A stretch of DNA of 64,000 nt from NCBI GenBank assembly GCA_964023275.1, contig OZ029917.1, forward strand, positions 19,716,488 to 19,780,487, in the 5' to 3' direction. The DNA is from Norana najaformis. Its lineage: Eukaryota > Annelida > Clitellata > Crassiclitellata > Hormogastridae. The translations under genes were made by a program, and so were the position numbers. Positions within the stretch are counted from its first letter, which is position 1, and each line of letters starts with the position of its first letter. The notes under the pieces were generated by a model, which was not told the origin of the DNA, ran no database searches, and worked only from the letters and a program-made list of their open reading frames with translations. Positions 22,001 to 33,100 of this stretch are shown here, piece by piece.

Positions 22001-24465
22001 TATAAAGCTAGCCAAATAACTATCGAAATAATCGTCGGGACTTCCAGTAGATAACAATGTAGGCCTAGCCTGACAGTAACAGGGTAGCGTGTTCGTTTGA
22101 GGTCACAACGATCCTGCTCTGTTACTAAACCGTGATGTTAGAAGCGTGTAAACTGCACTCAGAAGTTATAACTGCGTGACCTCTGTGTTTCCACGTTCGA
22201 TATCATCCTTAATATCTAGTACATAAGTCTATCCTTAGTTACGGTTCTTGCGCAGGGTTACACTGATCAAACTGACTGACTGACTGACTGACTGACTGAC
22301 TGACTGACTGAATAATTAAATGATTGACTGATCGAGAGATCAATTGATTAATTGACTGCTAATCGAAGACGTCAGTGTTATTGTTCGCTGTTGCCGCAGA
22401 TACCTACGTGAAGACGACGCTGATGTCTCCGGAGGGACAGGAGATGGGTTCGAGTAAAACTTCCGTCAGACGTGGAAAACCGAGTCCGTTCTACGGTGAG
22501 ACGTTCATGTTTTCCGTCGCTCAGTTCCAGCTGCCCGACGTTTCTCTGATGGTCTCCGTCTACAACATCGGGACCATGAAAAGACGCCATATGATGGGCT
22601 GGTTCACACTCGGTAGGGACATCTTACGCTGCGCTGACTGCACCGACTACATAAGGTGTACTAACATTATTAGGCCTACTTGTTACTAGCCTATCACGCT
22701 GGTTTGGCAATATGTCTCTTCTGGAAAAAAATCATCTGTTGCTCGCTGCTTTTCCCTCTTCCCTTCCTCCCCTCCGCTGCCCCTAATTCACCACTTACTC
22801 TTCCTTTTTTCAAATTCTTCTCCCTTCCCCTTCCTCTAGTTTTCGTCTCAGTAAATCTTTTCTCTTTGTAAATGCTTCTTCATCAATCGCATTTCTTTTT
22901 ATATCCTTATGACAGTTAGCGTCTTGCGTAGTCACACTCCCCAAGTAACAGAGCTCGACCTGCTCTATAACATCGTCATTTATAATTATTTTCATTGTTG
23001 TTTCTTCTTCCCTGCTTACCTTCATAATCTTTGTCCATTTAACCTACAGCTATATCACTTTGTTCTCAGTCGCGACATTGTGTGATGTGTCGCCTGTCCT
23101 AAGCACGTTACAGTATTGCACAGATTAGTTTCACTTAATTCGCCAGGCATCGCAACCGTTAGCCCATGGATGTACCTGTCTCCCCGAATTATTATACAGG
23201 TATATTAAGATTTTTAGAAATATCTTATAAAGTGTCTAATTCTGATGGTCGGATTTCTATCGCTGTGACTCAATCTGCTAAAACTTCCACGTGCTAAGGT
23301 CGAACTGCGACTGGATTAGATGCATCGACCATCGTGAGCAGGTTCACTAACAGCCCGCGGTAGTTGCGTAAGACGAGACCTGCAGCATCTAAATGTAAAT
23401 GTACAAAGTCTTCTATAGAGACCGTATGGCTTCGGCCCGCTAATTTTTCAGTGAATTTGTCCGGTGCGATCCTTCACCACTGCTGCCCGTTTTGGATGGG
23501 TGCCACTCCATTTAAGGTCCTAGCCCGAGATTCAGACCTTTGAAATAAGCTACGATCGGTATGCGAAACGGCAGAGATTAATTCAATCGCAGAAGATTCA
23601 GTGATTTAAATTAAAAATTAAATGTATAGGTTTTATATAGCGACCGTATGGCCTCGACCCTGCTCATTTTCCTTCACCACCGCTGCCCGTTTGAATGGGC
23701 GCCACGCCATTTAAGGCCGCCGTGCACGGACCGTACTTGGTCCTGCTTTTTGGAATGGGCTTCCTAATGACCTACGCGAGGAACTTCTTAGTCTAGCTCC
23801 CCCTCTTTTCCGCATGCGCTTGAAGACCTTCTTATTTCCCAGTGCTTCTGGGTTGTCAGGCTGGGAGCGCCTCTCAGGAGTTTATCTCGAATTGGCGCTT
23901 TATAAATTTTTGATTACATTACACTACATTACCCGAGATTTAAATCTCTGGAATAAGCTACGATCGGTATGCGAAGCGGCAGAGATTAATTCTATCGCAG
24001 AAGATTCAGCGGTTTAAATTTCTACTAGCCGTGTGTTAGGCAGAGGCTGTGACACATACCTCATCACTGGTTCAGGCTGTATAACTACACTATGATTATA
24101 TTCCCGTTCATTTTGCGTCTGTCTTTCCCTACTGCATGCTTTCAGCCACAGAAGTCCACTCCAATTGTGCGTGTGCGCGCGTGTGTGTGCGCGTACGGGT
24201 GTAATTACGGGTCCCATACGCTTCTCTGACGTTTATTTCCCTGTTTTCCATTATTCCATTACACCTAAAACTCTCTAAATCTACAATCTCTTCACCTCCT
24301 AACTTAAAATCTTGAGCCACTCTACGATAGCCTACAGTACATTATTTTCTTTGTTATGTTACAGGCTACACCAACAGCACCGAATACGAATTAGAACACT
24401 GGAACGAGATGAGAGACAGCAACGGCGAACAAGTGACTCAGTGGCACCTACTACTCGAACCGTAG
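19011..24465 (+). CDS. SYT14: Synaptotagmin-14/16-like tandem C2 protein, 3' five exons
   Basis: Five exons join in frame to about 417 residues: 19011-19554, 19985-20214, 21069-21234, 22400-22612 and 24365-24465 (TAG). Exon 1 encodes a Ser/Asp/Arg-rich charged linker and then most of a C2A domain (GSLRLTFLYDG, KLSLVVHEAAGLP, YRTKIRTGDRPSYEETFHFK). Exon 2 completes C2A (LRLRLYGSERLTRLRLIGE, FVLEPRYN) and carries a Ser/Ala/Pro-rich insertion. Exons 3-5 encode C2B (EIPQLLIGLSYNEVTGRLSV, TYVKTTLMSPEGQEMG, KTSVRRGKPSPFYGETFMFS, SVYNIGTMKRRHMMGWFTLG) ending in the WHxL motif (QWHLLLEP) typical of synaptotagmin C2B tails. The wording of C2B is that of the SYT14/SYT16 group, which binds membranes without calcium and acts in trafficking. 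Splice phases agree at every junction. The exon 2 end needs a GC donor (20215); a GT donor at 20202 with an acceptor before 21059 is the alternative. The N-terminal membrane-anchor exons were not found. Confidence 0.9.
19845..19912 (-). repeat. LINE 3'-tail repeat copy (minus), diverged
   Basis: GAATAAGCTGGTGCTCTGTA and AATTTCGAGTTTACGATTAC match the tail repeat found near 20240, 29435 and 35005, but the middle is diverged. It lies in a synaptotagmin intron. Confidence 0.65.
20240..20342 (+). repeat. LINE 3'-tail repeat copy (plus)
   Basis: ATCTACAGCGCCCAACGAAA, ACCAGCTTATTCACAGGGGC and TCAGTCAAAACAAAATCGAC belong to a dispersed repeat. Read on the other strand it ends in GGGCGCTGTAGA followed by an (ATTACG)-like tail, the style of L2-type LINE 3' ends. 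It sits just after synaptotagmin exon 2. Confidence 0.75.
20343..21058. other. Synaptotagmin intron, no recognised element
   Basis: AT-rich intron sequence. Short frames of up to 72 codons carry no motif that I recognise. Confidence 0.55.
21465..21742 (-). mobile_element. tRNA-derived SINE, full-looking copy
   Basis: On the minus strand the head reads like a tRNA. An A box TGGCTACATGGGTAAG lies at 21729-21714 and a B box GGTTCGCGTCC at 21676-21666, spaced as in a pol III type 2 promoter. Then come a body with AGAGATTTAAATCT and GTGCACGGGGACC, and a T/A-rich end near 21465. A second copy with both boxes is at 27115-27352. It lies in a synaptotagmin intron. Confidence 0.85.
21743..22399. other. 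Synaptotagmin intron with an (ACTG)n microsatellite
   Basis: No gene is seen. About ten ACTG units occur at 22271-22311, with related GATTGACTGAT sequence after them. Confidence 0.7.
22613..23024. other. Left part of the last synaptotagmin intron, outside the duplication
   Basis: Pyrimidine-rich stretch (CCCTTCC/TTTTC runs near 22740-22870). A minus-strand frame at 23025-22810 reads EVSREEETTMKIIINDDVIE-like text that could be a remnant of a retroelement ORF, but it is too short to assign. The segmental duplication starts at its right edge. Confidence 0.4.
23390..23600 (-). mobile_element. SINE body fragment without the tRNA-like head
   Basis: Same body as the 21465 SINE (CGACCGTATGG-like, TCCTTCACCACTGCTGCCC, GAGATTCAGACCTTTGAAAT), but the sequence diverges before the B box. 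Its duplicate is at 38716-38926. Confidence 0.75.
23625..23995 (-). mobile_element. SINE body interrupted by a LINE 3' fragment
   Basis: SINE body text runs from about 23625 to 23735 and resumes at about 23935 (GAGATTTAAATCTCTGGAAT). Between them lies LINE sequence. The insertion therefore postdates the SINE and predates the segmental duplication, because copy 2 has the same structure at about 38950-39320. Confidence 0.75.
23736..23936 (+). mobile_element. L2-type LINE 3' fragment inside the SINE
   Basis: Reads FRMRLKTFLFPSASG, the usual LKTxLF end of an L2/CR1-group reverse transcriptase ORF, preceded by sequence resembling WNGLPNDLREELLSL. A GGCGCTTTATAAATTTTTG tail with ATTACACT repeats follows, as in L2-type 3' ends. 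The duplicate is at 39062-39262. Confidence 0.8.
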
Positions 24466-24469
24466 TGCT

Positions 24470-26135
24470 CAACCACTCATGCGGAACGATCTTCCAATAC
24501 GAATCTCATGGGCTACCAGTGTGTACAGCTTCATAGGCCTACAGAACAATTATTACGGAGCAACAATGAACCTTGACCTCATTCCTACCGTCCTCTTAAA
24601 AGAATACTTCCACGTCTTGAGCCCATTTATCACATCCCTAGTCAACCTTTCTCTTGCTGAAGGCTGCTTCCCCGCCAGTTTCGTTCACCCATAGTTTCAT
24701 CTCTTCTTAAAAAGCCATCTCTCCCTTCTATAACTTTTATTTCCAAGATCCTGGAAAAATAGTTCTTGACTTACTGACAGTTCTCTTGACTACCACTTGT
24801 ATGCTGATGATGCCCACTTATTATTCGACATTTGCACGTCTAATCCTGCCTCCAACTACAGCTTCGGCTTTTGGTAATGTTCAGTCTTGGATGGCTAGTT
24901 ATAAACTTCTTTTGAATCCTTAAAAAACCGAATTCCTTCTTCTAGGCACAAGCAAACAACTCTGTAAATCTGACTCCCTTACTTCTATTCAGTTGGGTTG
25001 CTTGATTATCAGTCAGTCATACCGACTGTGCACAGTCTAAGCATTCTGTTTGACTCTACTGTCATTTCTAATCCTGTTGGCGTCATATGCAAACAGCTCG
25101 ATTTCACATACAGCATATTAGTAGAATCAGATCTCTGCTTAGTACTATATTAATTTCACTAGCTAATGCATTGGCGGTCGTCCAGATGGAGGGAGGGGTC
25201 ATGAAAATGCGGACAAGGGCGGGGGTTATGACCTATAGATGCGGACGTCCGCATATAAATTTGATACATGTACATTCCGTTGCAGACAGCTAAAGCAATA
25301 TTTCTAGTTTTCAGCTATCTCGTCACATCTATTTAGACCTGTTAGAAAGCCATGTCTGGTGCCAATGTGAGGTTGTTTTAAATAAGATAGAACGAGCAGT
25401 TTATTAATGACGTTTTTTACGATGTTGATCTACTTTTTTCACTGGCTTTGGAGTGCGGACGTCTGCAAAGGAGAAGGGAGTAAGGTCAAATGCGGACAAG
25501 GGGAAGGGGTCCAAAGTAGGTGTTTTTTTCAGATGTCCTTTATGGACGACGCGTTGGTTTCCAGCAGACTTGACTAATGTAACCCACTTCTCATTGGCAT
25601 CACAGATAGATCTGCACAAACTACAAATGGTTAAAAAATCTCTAGCCAGCACCACAACAAAAAGACTGAAGTAAATATCAGCATATTATACCAATATTGC
25701 ATTCGTTACTGGCTGCCCACTGAACAAAGAATTCATTTCAAAATCTGTTAAAATTCAGAAGGTACTACATTTAAATCAACCAACTTATCTCTCTTCCATG
25801 TTCAACCACCATACCAACAAATACTGCACTCGATCTATGGACACTACGACTTGTGCCTCATACGAGTACAGAGTTGGGTTATCGAGTGTTCACAGCTTTC
25901 AATTTGCTACCAAATACTATTTATTCTGTTAGTTCTGTGATGACATTCAAGTCTAAACATAAAACTCGTTTGTTTTGATTTGCTTACTCACAGCAGCCTA
26001 AAGTCTTGTTTCACTGACCTATAGAAATTCGACTTGGGTTGTTTAATGGATTCTGATTTTGATTTCACTTGAAGCAACAATCAATTGCATTACGATAACG
26101 GCGCTATAGAAGGCATTAGATTAGACTAGAAAATC
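24470..26135 (+). mobile_element. Degenerate L2/CR1-group LINE (reverse transcriptase remnant)
   Basis: It begins almost directly after the synaptotagmin stop codon. Plus-strand pieces in shifting frames give LSPFITSLVNLSLAEGCFP, SFISKILEK and the catalytic YADD (24800-24811, in LYADDAHLLFD). Further on come FHIQHISRIRSLLST, RSMDTTTCASYEYRVGL and HSFQFATK, then a GGCGCTATAGAAGGCATTAG tail near 26100. Many stops and frameshifts make it dead. Sequence at about 25165-25600 interrupts it. The duplicate in copy 2 spans about 39795-41455, YADD at 40125-40136. Confidence 0.85.
25165..25600. mobile_element. Unidentified insertion inside the LINE
   Basis: The LINE frame breaks after ISRIRSLLST near 25140 and resumes after about 25600. 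The insert has two similar GC-rich patches, ATGCGGACAAGGGCGGGGG near 25208 and ATGCGGACAAGGGGAAGGGG near 25490, and a perfect ATGCGGACGTCCGCAT palindrome near 25238. No coding capacity is evident. It may be a small nonautonomous DNA element. Confidence 0.4.
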
Positions 26136-26384
26136 AAGAAATCAAGGTGAAATAAACACACAATATAAGCGTTTATTTACAACTAAAGAACAAGGACAGC
26201 AAGATGGAATCAAGAATAAGAAGGCAATAAATTAAATTTATATCATCGCAGTTTAACCCTTAACCGACGAGAGAATTATTTCCGACGCGCGATTTTACCG
26301 TACCGTAAAACGCCCTATGAATACAATAATCTGTGGTAAGACCACAACACGCCGCCATCTTGGGTTATTTAAATTCGTGACTTA

Positions 26385-27010
26385 AACATCCGATTCGGAC
26401 ATTTGCATAGCGCATTGATACATTGATAATTAATATTTATATAGCGCATTTTCAACCGGGCATTTATATAGCGCATTTGTTTAATATTTATACAGCGCAT
26501 TTTCATCCGGACATTTATATAGCGCATTTTCTTCCGGACATTTATGCAGCGCATTTTCTTCCGGGCATTTATATAGCGCAGTTTTATTAAGATTTATATA
26601 GCGCATTTTCATCCGGGCATTTTATATAGCGCATTTATTCTTAAGATTTATATAGCGCATTTTCTTCCGGGCATTTATCTAGCGCATTTTCTTAAAATTT
26701 ATATAGCGCATTTTCACCGGATATTTATATAGCGCATTTTATTCCTATTATTTATGTAGCGCATTTTCTTCCGGACATTTATATAGCGCATTTTGTTTCA
26801 CCGGACATTTATATAGCGCATTTTCATCCGGGCATTTATATAGCGCATGTTCACAGGACATTTATATAGCGCATTTTTATTTATGTAGCGTATTTTCTTC
26901 AGGACATTTATATAGCGCATTTTTATCCAGATATTTATATAGCTCATTTCAATCAATATTTATATAGCGCATTTTAATCTTAATATTTAAGTAGCACATT
27001 TTCATCCGGA
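26385..27010 (+). repeat. 27-bp minisatellite (TATATAGCGCATTTTC core), copy 1
   Basis: Roughly two dozen units of ATTTATATAGCGCATTTTC plus a short variable part (ATCCGGAC, TTAAT and similar) are arranged head to tail with many point and length variants. The matching array in copy 2 is about twice as long. Frames such as RYINVRMKM across it are artefacts. Confidence 0.95.
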
Positions 27011-27114
27011 CTTTTACAATGTGACGTTTCACCCTGTCACCGGTGATGGTTCTGCTGACAATCTACCAGGAAGGCCGTTGCCAACGCCAAGGGTTAAGAA
27101 AAATCCGCGAAATA

Positions 27115-27352
27115 AAAAATTGTAAATTGTACACGTTTTTCTATAGCGGCCATATGGCCTCCACCCGCGCACGGGTGAGATCCTTCACCACCGCTACACG
27201 CCATTTAAGGTCCCCGCTCACGGACCGTACTAGCCCGAGATTCAAATCTCTGAAATAAGCCACGACCGGGACGCGAACCTGGGATCCTCACGCACAGAGG
27301 CTTCCTTGGCGTACGCGCTTCCTGATGTAGCTAACTAGGCCAGGCAAGCGAC
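27115..27352 (-). mobile_element. tRNA-derived SINE, present only in duplication copy 1
   Basis: B box GGTTCGCGTCC at 27279-27269 and A box TAGCTACATCAGGAAG at 27333-27318 on the minus strand, then the same body as the 21465 copy. In copy 2 the flanks (GAAAAATCCGCGAAATA and CTCCCGCCGTCT) are joined directly near 42977, so the site is empty there. Confidence 0.88.
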
Positions 27353-28560
27353 CGCTCCCGCGGTCTCCCCTCGGTCGCTTGCCTGCGTTGTCGTCGGCCT
27401 ACCACTTCATCCGCCAAGATCCGTTGACGCTCGCTCCGTTTTTGTTTTGATAACGTTTATTTAACTACGCCATCATAACGAGATGGTTGACGTCATAACA
27501 ATAACATAGTACAAAGACAAATTTGTCACTCCGTTTTTCCACTCTCCTTATATAGGCGGACGTAAGTACATCACATGACATCACGCGAGATCAGGCCATA
27601 TATCACGTGACATCACGCGATACAGCGATGCCTCACATCACCCCATATACCACGTGACATCACGCGATCACCCCACATATCACGCGACATCGCACGATAC
27701 ATCGACGTGACAACTTAGCTACACATCACAGGAGGCAACATTCATGACGTCATAATGCCATTCGAATAGGGCTATGTCACAATATAGAGCATTTTATTTT
27801 ATCTCAATATTTTTGTGCTTAATTATATTATCTTGGCCTAAATAATGTCAGGTTTCAAAAATTTAGCGTCTGCGATAGGCCAAGAGCTGTCTAGCTAATA
27901 GTACACGCCCGTGCACTTTACTGCACATTCGTCGTGGCCTCTATGGTGTACTCTAGTGCACACTCGTCAGTATTGGGTTAACACAAAAATTTCAAGGCAC
28001 TGAAATCATCAGACTAATCAGGACAAAGCAGTCAAGAATTTGCTTTAGTCCAATAAGTTGTTACAAATTAAAGTTGGTCATTTCAGCCTCCATTTCTTCT
28101 TCATTTTGCATAATTAACAGAAAAGATAAACTCGGACCTCACAGAAAATAAAATCGTGAAGTATCTCAGCTGAATAGTAATATTTGCAGCAGAACTCATT
28201 TAGAGACTTTTCATGGAGCCAATTTCGGTTGACCAGTCACTGCATATACTGCATCACCAACTCTGATTGTGCCTTCTCTGTCCAGGATAAGACTCACCCC
28301 GAGACAAGGAGCATCGCCAAACCATGGAATAATCTTCCTGTAGCTGCGAAACAAATCCACATCTTATATATTCTTTAGCATATATGCATAATTACAGTTC
28401 TCTACCATGTTAACCTATGCTGGCCTATCTGTATGATGCATGTATGTTTATATATATCTGGATTTTTGTTTCAGCGCCTAGAATCCTCTCACAGGTGTTT
28501 GAACATGACTATCAAACAGATCTTAAGTTGCATCCTAGCTGAAAATGGTTTTGACCTGCA
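27353..28560. other. Noncoding stretch with CACGTGACATCACGCGA repeats
   Basis: At 27560-27720 several degenerate copies of CACGTGACATCACGCGA alternate with CCCCATATACCACGTGAC-like text. They contain CACGTG E-boxes but form a small satellite rather than an evident promoter. No gene is seen to the right. A plus frame at 28184-28378 contains PWNNLPVAAK, reminiscent of the LINE WNSLP motif, but it is too short to assign. Confidence 0.5.
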
Positions 28561-28835
28561 TCAGGTGCAAAGTTAAGATTTTCAGTGAGGTGCTCCAGTG
28601 CAAGAGAAATTACACTCTTCCTGATCTCCCATATGGGAACATTGGACAAGAAGGTCCTCTGGGTTGCAGAATGTAGTAATCATCAACCGGGCTGACTTAA
28701 AGCAGCAACAGAGATTACAGTAATGCATTCTGGTGATGCTGCAACTACTGCAGCATATCCAGAGAGGAGGATCTTGAATCTTATTCTATCTTTGACTGGG
28801 TGTCGGTGCAGTATTTCTCATACAGCATTACTCAC
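28561..28835 (-). mobile_element. LINE reverse transcriptase fragment (minus)
   Basis: Minus-strand translation near 28825-28765 gives HPVKDRIRFKILLSGY, the LHWLPVxxRIxFKIL block of CR1/L2-group LINEs. The copy 2 equivalent near 44425-44370 reads LHWLPVKDRIRFKIL, so copy 1 has a later mutation. Confidence 0.7.
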
Positions 28836-29434
28836 ATTCTCTGATATGCACAAGAGTTTGGCAGGTTAGCCACAGTTCAGACTTCCAAAATGCCAGCGAG
28901 TCACTAGGTTGAAGCCAACTCTCATTAAGAGCAAGTATATATATATAAGGAATGTTCACAAAGAAAGCTACCTGGTATGTAGTCCTGCAACTTATTTTAA
29001 AGGGAGCAAATGTCTAGTATCCATATTTATTTCAATATCACCAGCCAAAAGATGCAATAGAAGCAGATATAAAAACAGCTAATGAAGGGCAGTTGAAGAT
29101 GTTTACATTCAACCTAGGACAAAAATAATGCTATTAGCAGTAGCACAGTTCAAAACTAGAGTAGATTGCAGTTACGCATGTGCAAATCCTGTAGCAGACA
29201 TGTTTCATCAGATTGATAAGGAGCATAAAAAGAATGCCATACAATATAAAAACAAACAATGCAATGGAGCAGCCACAATCATAGTAGCAGAGATTAAATT
29301 CACAATCACTGACAGAAGTTCCACGTGCCTCCCTCTCCACAATGATTAACATCATCCACTGTAGCAGTCTGACAGTCTGCCTGCCTGACCCATGGATGTT
29401 GACCTGAAATTGAAACTTACCTTACTTGCCCATC

Positions 29435-29920
29435 GATTTTGTTCTGACTGAGTGCCTGTAAATAAGCTGGTTCCGGAGACAGCTTTCTTTGGGTGCTTAA
29501 GAAATCTCGAGTTTACGATTACGAGTTCTGGCAGCACAGATGAGGACTGTAGCTGCTATACCAAGACTTCTGAATATGTGCACAGTTATATATGTATATA
29601 TAAACATATATATACATTATATATATATATAGCTGTGCACATATTCGATTACGAGTTCTGGCAGCACAGATGAGGACTGTAGCTGCTATACCAAGACTTC
29701 TCAATATGTGCGCAGCTATATATGTATATATATACATATATATACATATATGTGTATACGAGTATATATATATATATATATATATAGCTGTGCACATATT
29801 CAGAAGTCTTGGTATAGCAGCTACAGTCCTCATCTGTGCTGCCAAAACTCGTAATCGTAAACTCAAGATTTCTACAGCACCCAAAGAAAGCTGTGTCTCC
29901 GGAACCTGCTTATATATATA
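29435..29920. repeat. Head-to-head LINE-tail palindrome around an AT-rich core, copy 1
   Basis: Two LINE-tail repeats point towards each other. The left arm (TCGAGTTTACGATTACGAGT, then CAGCACAGATGAGGACTGTA, near 29505-29590) is repeated as its reverse complement near 29788-29865. The centre is (TA)n-rich and includes a second left-type arm near 29645-29715. The arms could pair into a long hairpin. Confidence 0.85.
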
Positions 29921-30126
29921 TATAATATATATATATACTCTGAATAAATATATACTCCAGTCGACTTTTAAATTAGATATCAACAAGTCCCAATATGCAA
30001 AAAACATATTTTTGCAAAACACCCGTGCAAAACAAGTCAGTTCACTATTCCACAGCCAATATTTAAAAATTACACAGAATTGGGCTGATACACCAGTAAG
30101 AAACCTAGTGTAAGTTTTCTACTCAC

Positions 30127-33100
30127 CTCCGAAGGGTGGCCAAGGGTTCGTTAGATTTTTTGCCAGTTTTTGGATCAACAGTTGTCATAATACATCTACA
30201 ACCACAGAAAATGCATCACAATGAATTACTGGTTAACAAGTAAATGGTTATCTGGCAACAACATCAATAAGAACGGTGCAGAGTGAAAGCAAAAACATAG
30301 CAGACATGAACTATCCAGTATTAAGTCCTGTCTAGAATTAAACAAATTTTACCCAATAATTTATTCTTAATATCTTTATCCAATGAATCCTAAAGCAAAG
30401 TAAGAAATTCATGGAGTTTCAAAGAATGCCCAGTTGCTGAAAAGAAAGATTACACATCAGATAAATAATTCTATATTACAAGTAACTTGTTACAGAATGC
30501 CAGAGCAAAACAATTACATAAAGTTTCCACTTCAAATGAATTTCAGTGAAAAACACATACCGTCCGCAACGTACAATAGGACTGAATTCTGCATCTCCAA
30601 TGTAGATCTTCATCCAATTGTCCTATGCCATAAAAAGCAAAGATTACTAAAACTTAAACCTTATCAACAAAACAGATACCATACCAATGCAGCTGAAAGA
30701 ACTTTTTTAAAACAGGCTTTAAAATACTATCATATAAAGCATCTTGTCAGCACAGTACACAACTGACTGTATGCACAAGTGTATGCATGTATGTAGGTAT
30801 GTATGTATATATGCATCGATGCATGTAGGTATGTATTTATAGCACCTTGTAAGTACCTCTCACCAGTGCGCCACACTAGCCTAAATGAAGCTAGAGTTCA
30901 TAACAAGCTGTAACTTCATCCGAGCAAATGAAGCCAAAACAACTGGAAAAGTCACCACTGGTAGTCTCTTGCACACATGCAGAACCCAAACAAAGAAGTC
31001 CCATTCAGCTCTCATAGTTGACACCACGTTCAAAGTCCCTGGTTCGTATTGCATCAAGGACCCTGACTCACCACTGCATAAATGAATCTGTTATATTCCA
31101 GTCACAGACAACACAATTATCCATATTCTTCTTATATAATATGCCATTAATGAATAGTACCACTTTCAAAGTATCACTTTTATGGTAAGTAAGTCCTATC
31201 CAGTGGCTTATGAATACACGGAGCTCCATATACAACATTGTATGAAGCCTCTTGTCAATAGGCCTACAATGGGGAACCAGTATTTTCATACCTGTTATGA
31301 TACAGCATGAAAAGGTCCATCTGCTGTATTGCAAAATGTATTGGTATACTACTGATCCTGTTACAAGGTAGTATGTAGCACCATAACCACATGACAGATT
31401 GCATAAAGCAAACAAATGTTTCATATTTTGTCACATCAAATATCATGTGATACAAAGCTAGATGAATAAGACTCTCACTGTGAATTCATTAACAAGCAAA
31501 ATTTAAATTTCCAATTAATAGTGATAACAATTAAAACAACAATAATCGACAAGACATTAAAGCATTACATCATGAAACACAGCATCAAACCTGAAACTCC
31601 CCCAAAATATTCCTGCTTAATGACAAGACAAACATAAAAGCCTATATTAATTTACTTCCGCAAAGGCTGGCACATCAGAAACAATGATGTTCGCTCGAAA
31701 ATTGTCAATTGTGACTGGATTTTCACTGGGGCTGATTCTGCTGTTGACATCATCAACTGATGCTTCAGAAAGGATGTGGAATGATGAGAAATCTTGGTAG
31801 GCCATCTGTATTCCCAAAAACCCAAAGCTATAATGATTGTAGAACCACGTACACAAAAAGACATGGGCATCATATTAATTTGTTATCAGTTCTGTTGAGA
31901 CAAATAGAAATTACTGGTAATAAATAGAGTAATTAATTTATTAACTAAATTAATTAATTTAATGCATTTGTTAACATGCCATATGTCCATCAACTGAGCG
32001 AGGAATCATAGGAATGGAGACTGGTGCAAGAAAATTAATAAGATCACACTAAAAACTGTATCATGCATATTAAAATAAGCTGTAGATCTGCCCTTTTCCT
32101 CTCTCATTTATATATACAAGTGCTTTCTCCAAATTTACTTCATAACCTGTACATTTAATTCTCTTCTTTTTTCATCCTCAGCCTTCTCCACTTTCACACA
32201 TGCTTCTCCATTCTTCCTCTATATTGGACTAATCATCACCATCAAACAGTAACCTCAACCATCACAGAGAAATATATACTTGGATCATCAGTACCTTTGC
32301 ACTTTGGTCAACATGGGCAGTCCAGGCTGCATATTTGACAGTGCCATTTTGAATCGAGCGTTTGTCAACTGAAGGAGATGAAAAAATCAGATGATGACCT
32401 GGTTTCTGTAGAAATTGGTCAATCCAAGCACCTGCTTCTTCACCACAATCCAAACCAACAGCCGGAACATCATGTACGCTAAAAAAACAAGAGCACATCA
32501 ATAAATGACTCAAGTGGCTGACTGACTAGCTGGCTTGCTGACAGACTGAATGACTAGATGACATGACATTAAAATTAATTTTGAATTATTTTGAAAGCTA
32601 ATCTAATCTAATGATTGCTACTGCACTTTTATCATAATGCACAAGGCATTCACCAAACTGACTGTTGCTTCAAATAAAACTTTAATCAAATTCATAATCT
32701 ATTCGAGAACTCCAGTCAAAATACAATAGGGCAGGGAAAACTGTTAGATTTCTTCTAGTAATATACTAACTAGGCAACACAAAGCCAAGAATTATAATAA
32801 AGACAATGTGTCAAATAAATTATTACACAAAGTTACAAATATATAACAGATCAGGTTTATAAGACAAATCTACGATAAATCCAATCACAAAGATAAGGTC
32901 AAAGGGTGGACCAAACTAAACCCAAGAAGTAGATGTAAAAGGGCAGCGTGATTTCACCAAGTGTTTTCTGCCCTCTTGCCCCACCTCTACCAAAACTGCC
33001 ACTGCTCCCACCTCACCCCAGCCATAGTTAAGTGACCTCAAGGGTTGATAATCCACTTACCAAATTATCCCCATTCACCCAAAGGGGACACAGTTTGCAC

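Noticed and set aside
26385-27010. Possible CRISPR-like array because of regular short repeats with variable parts
   Set aside because: Units are contiguous degenerate minisatellite copies with similar linkers in a eukaryotic genome; there are no unique spacers and no cas genes.
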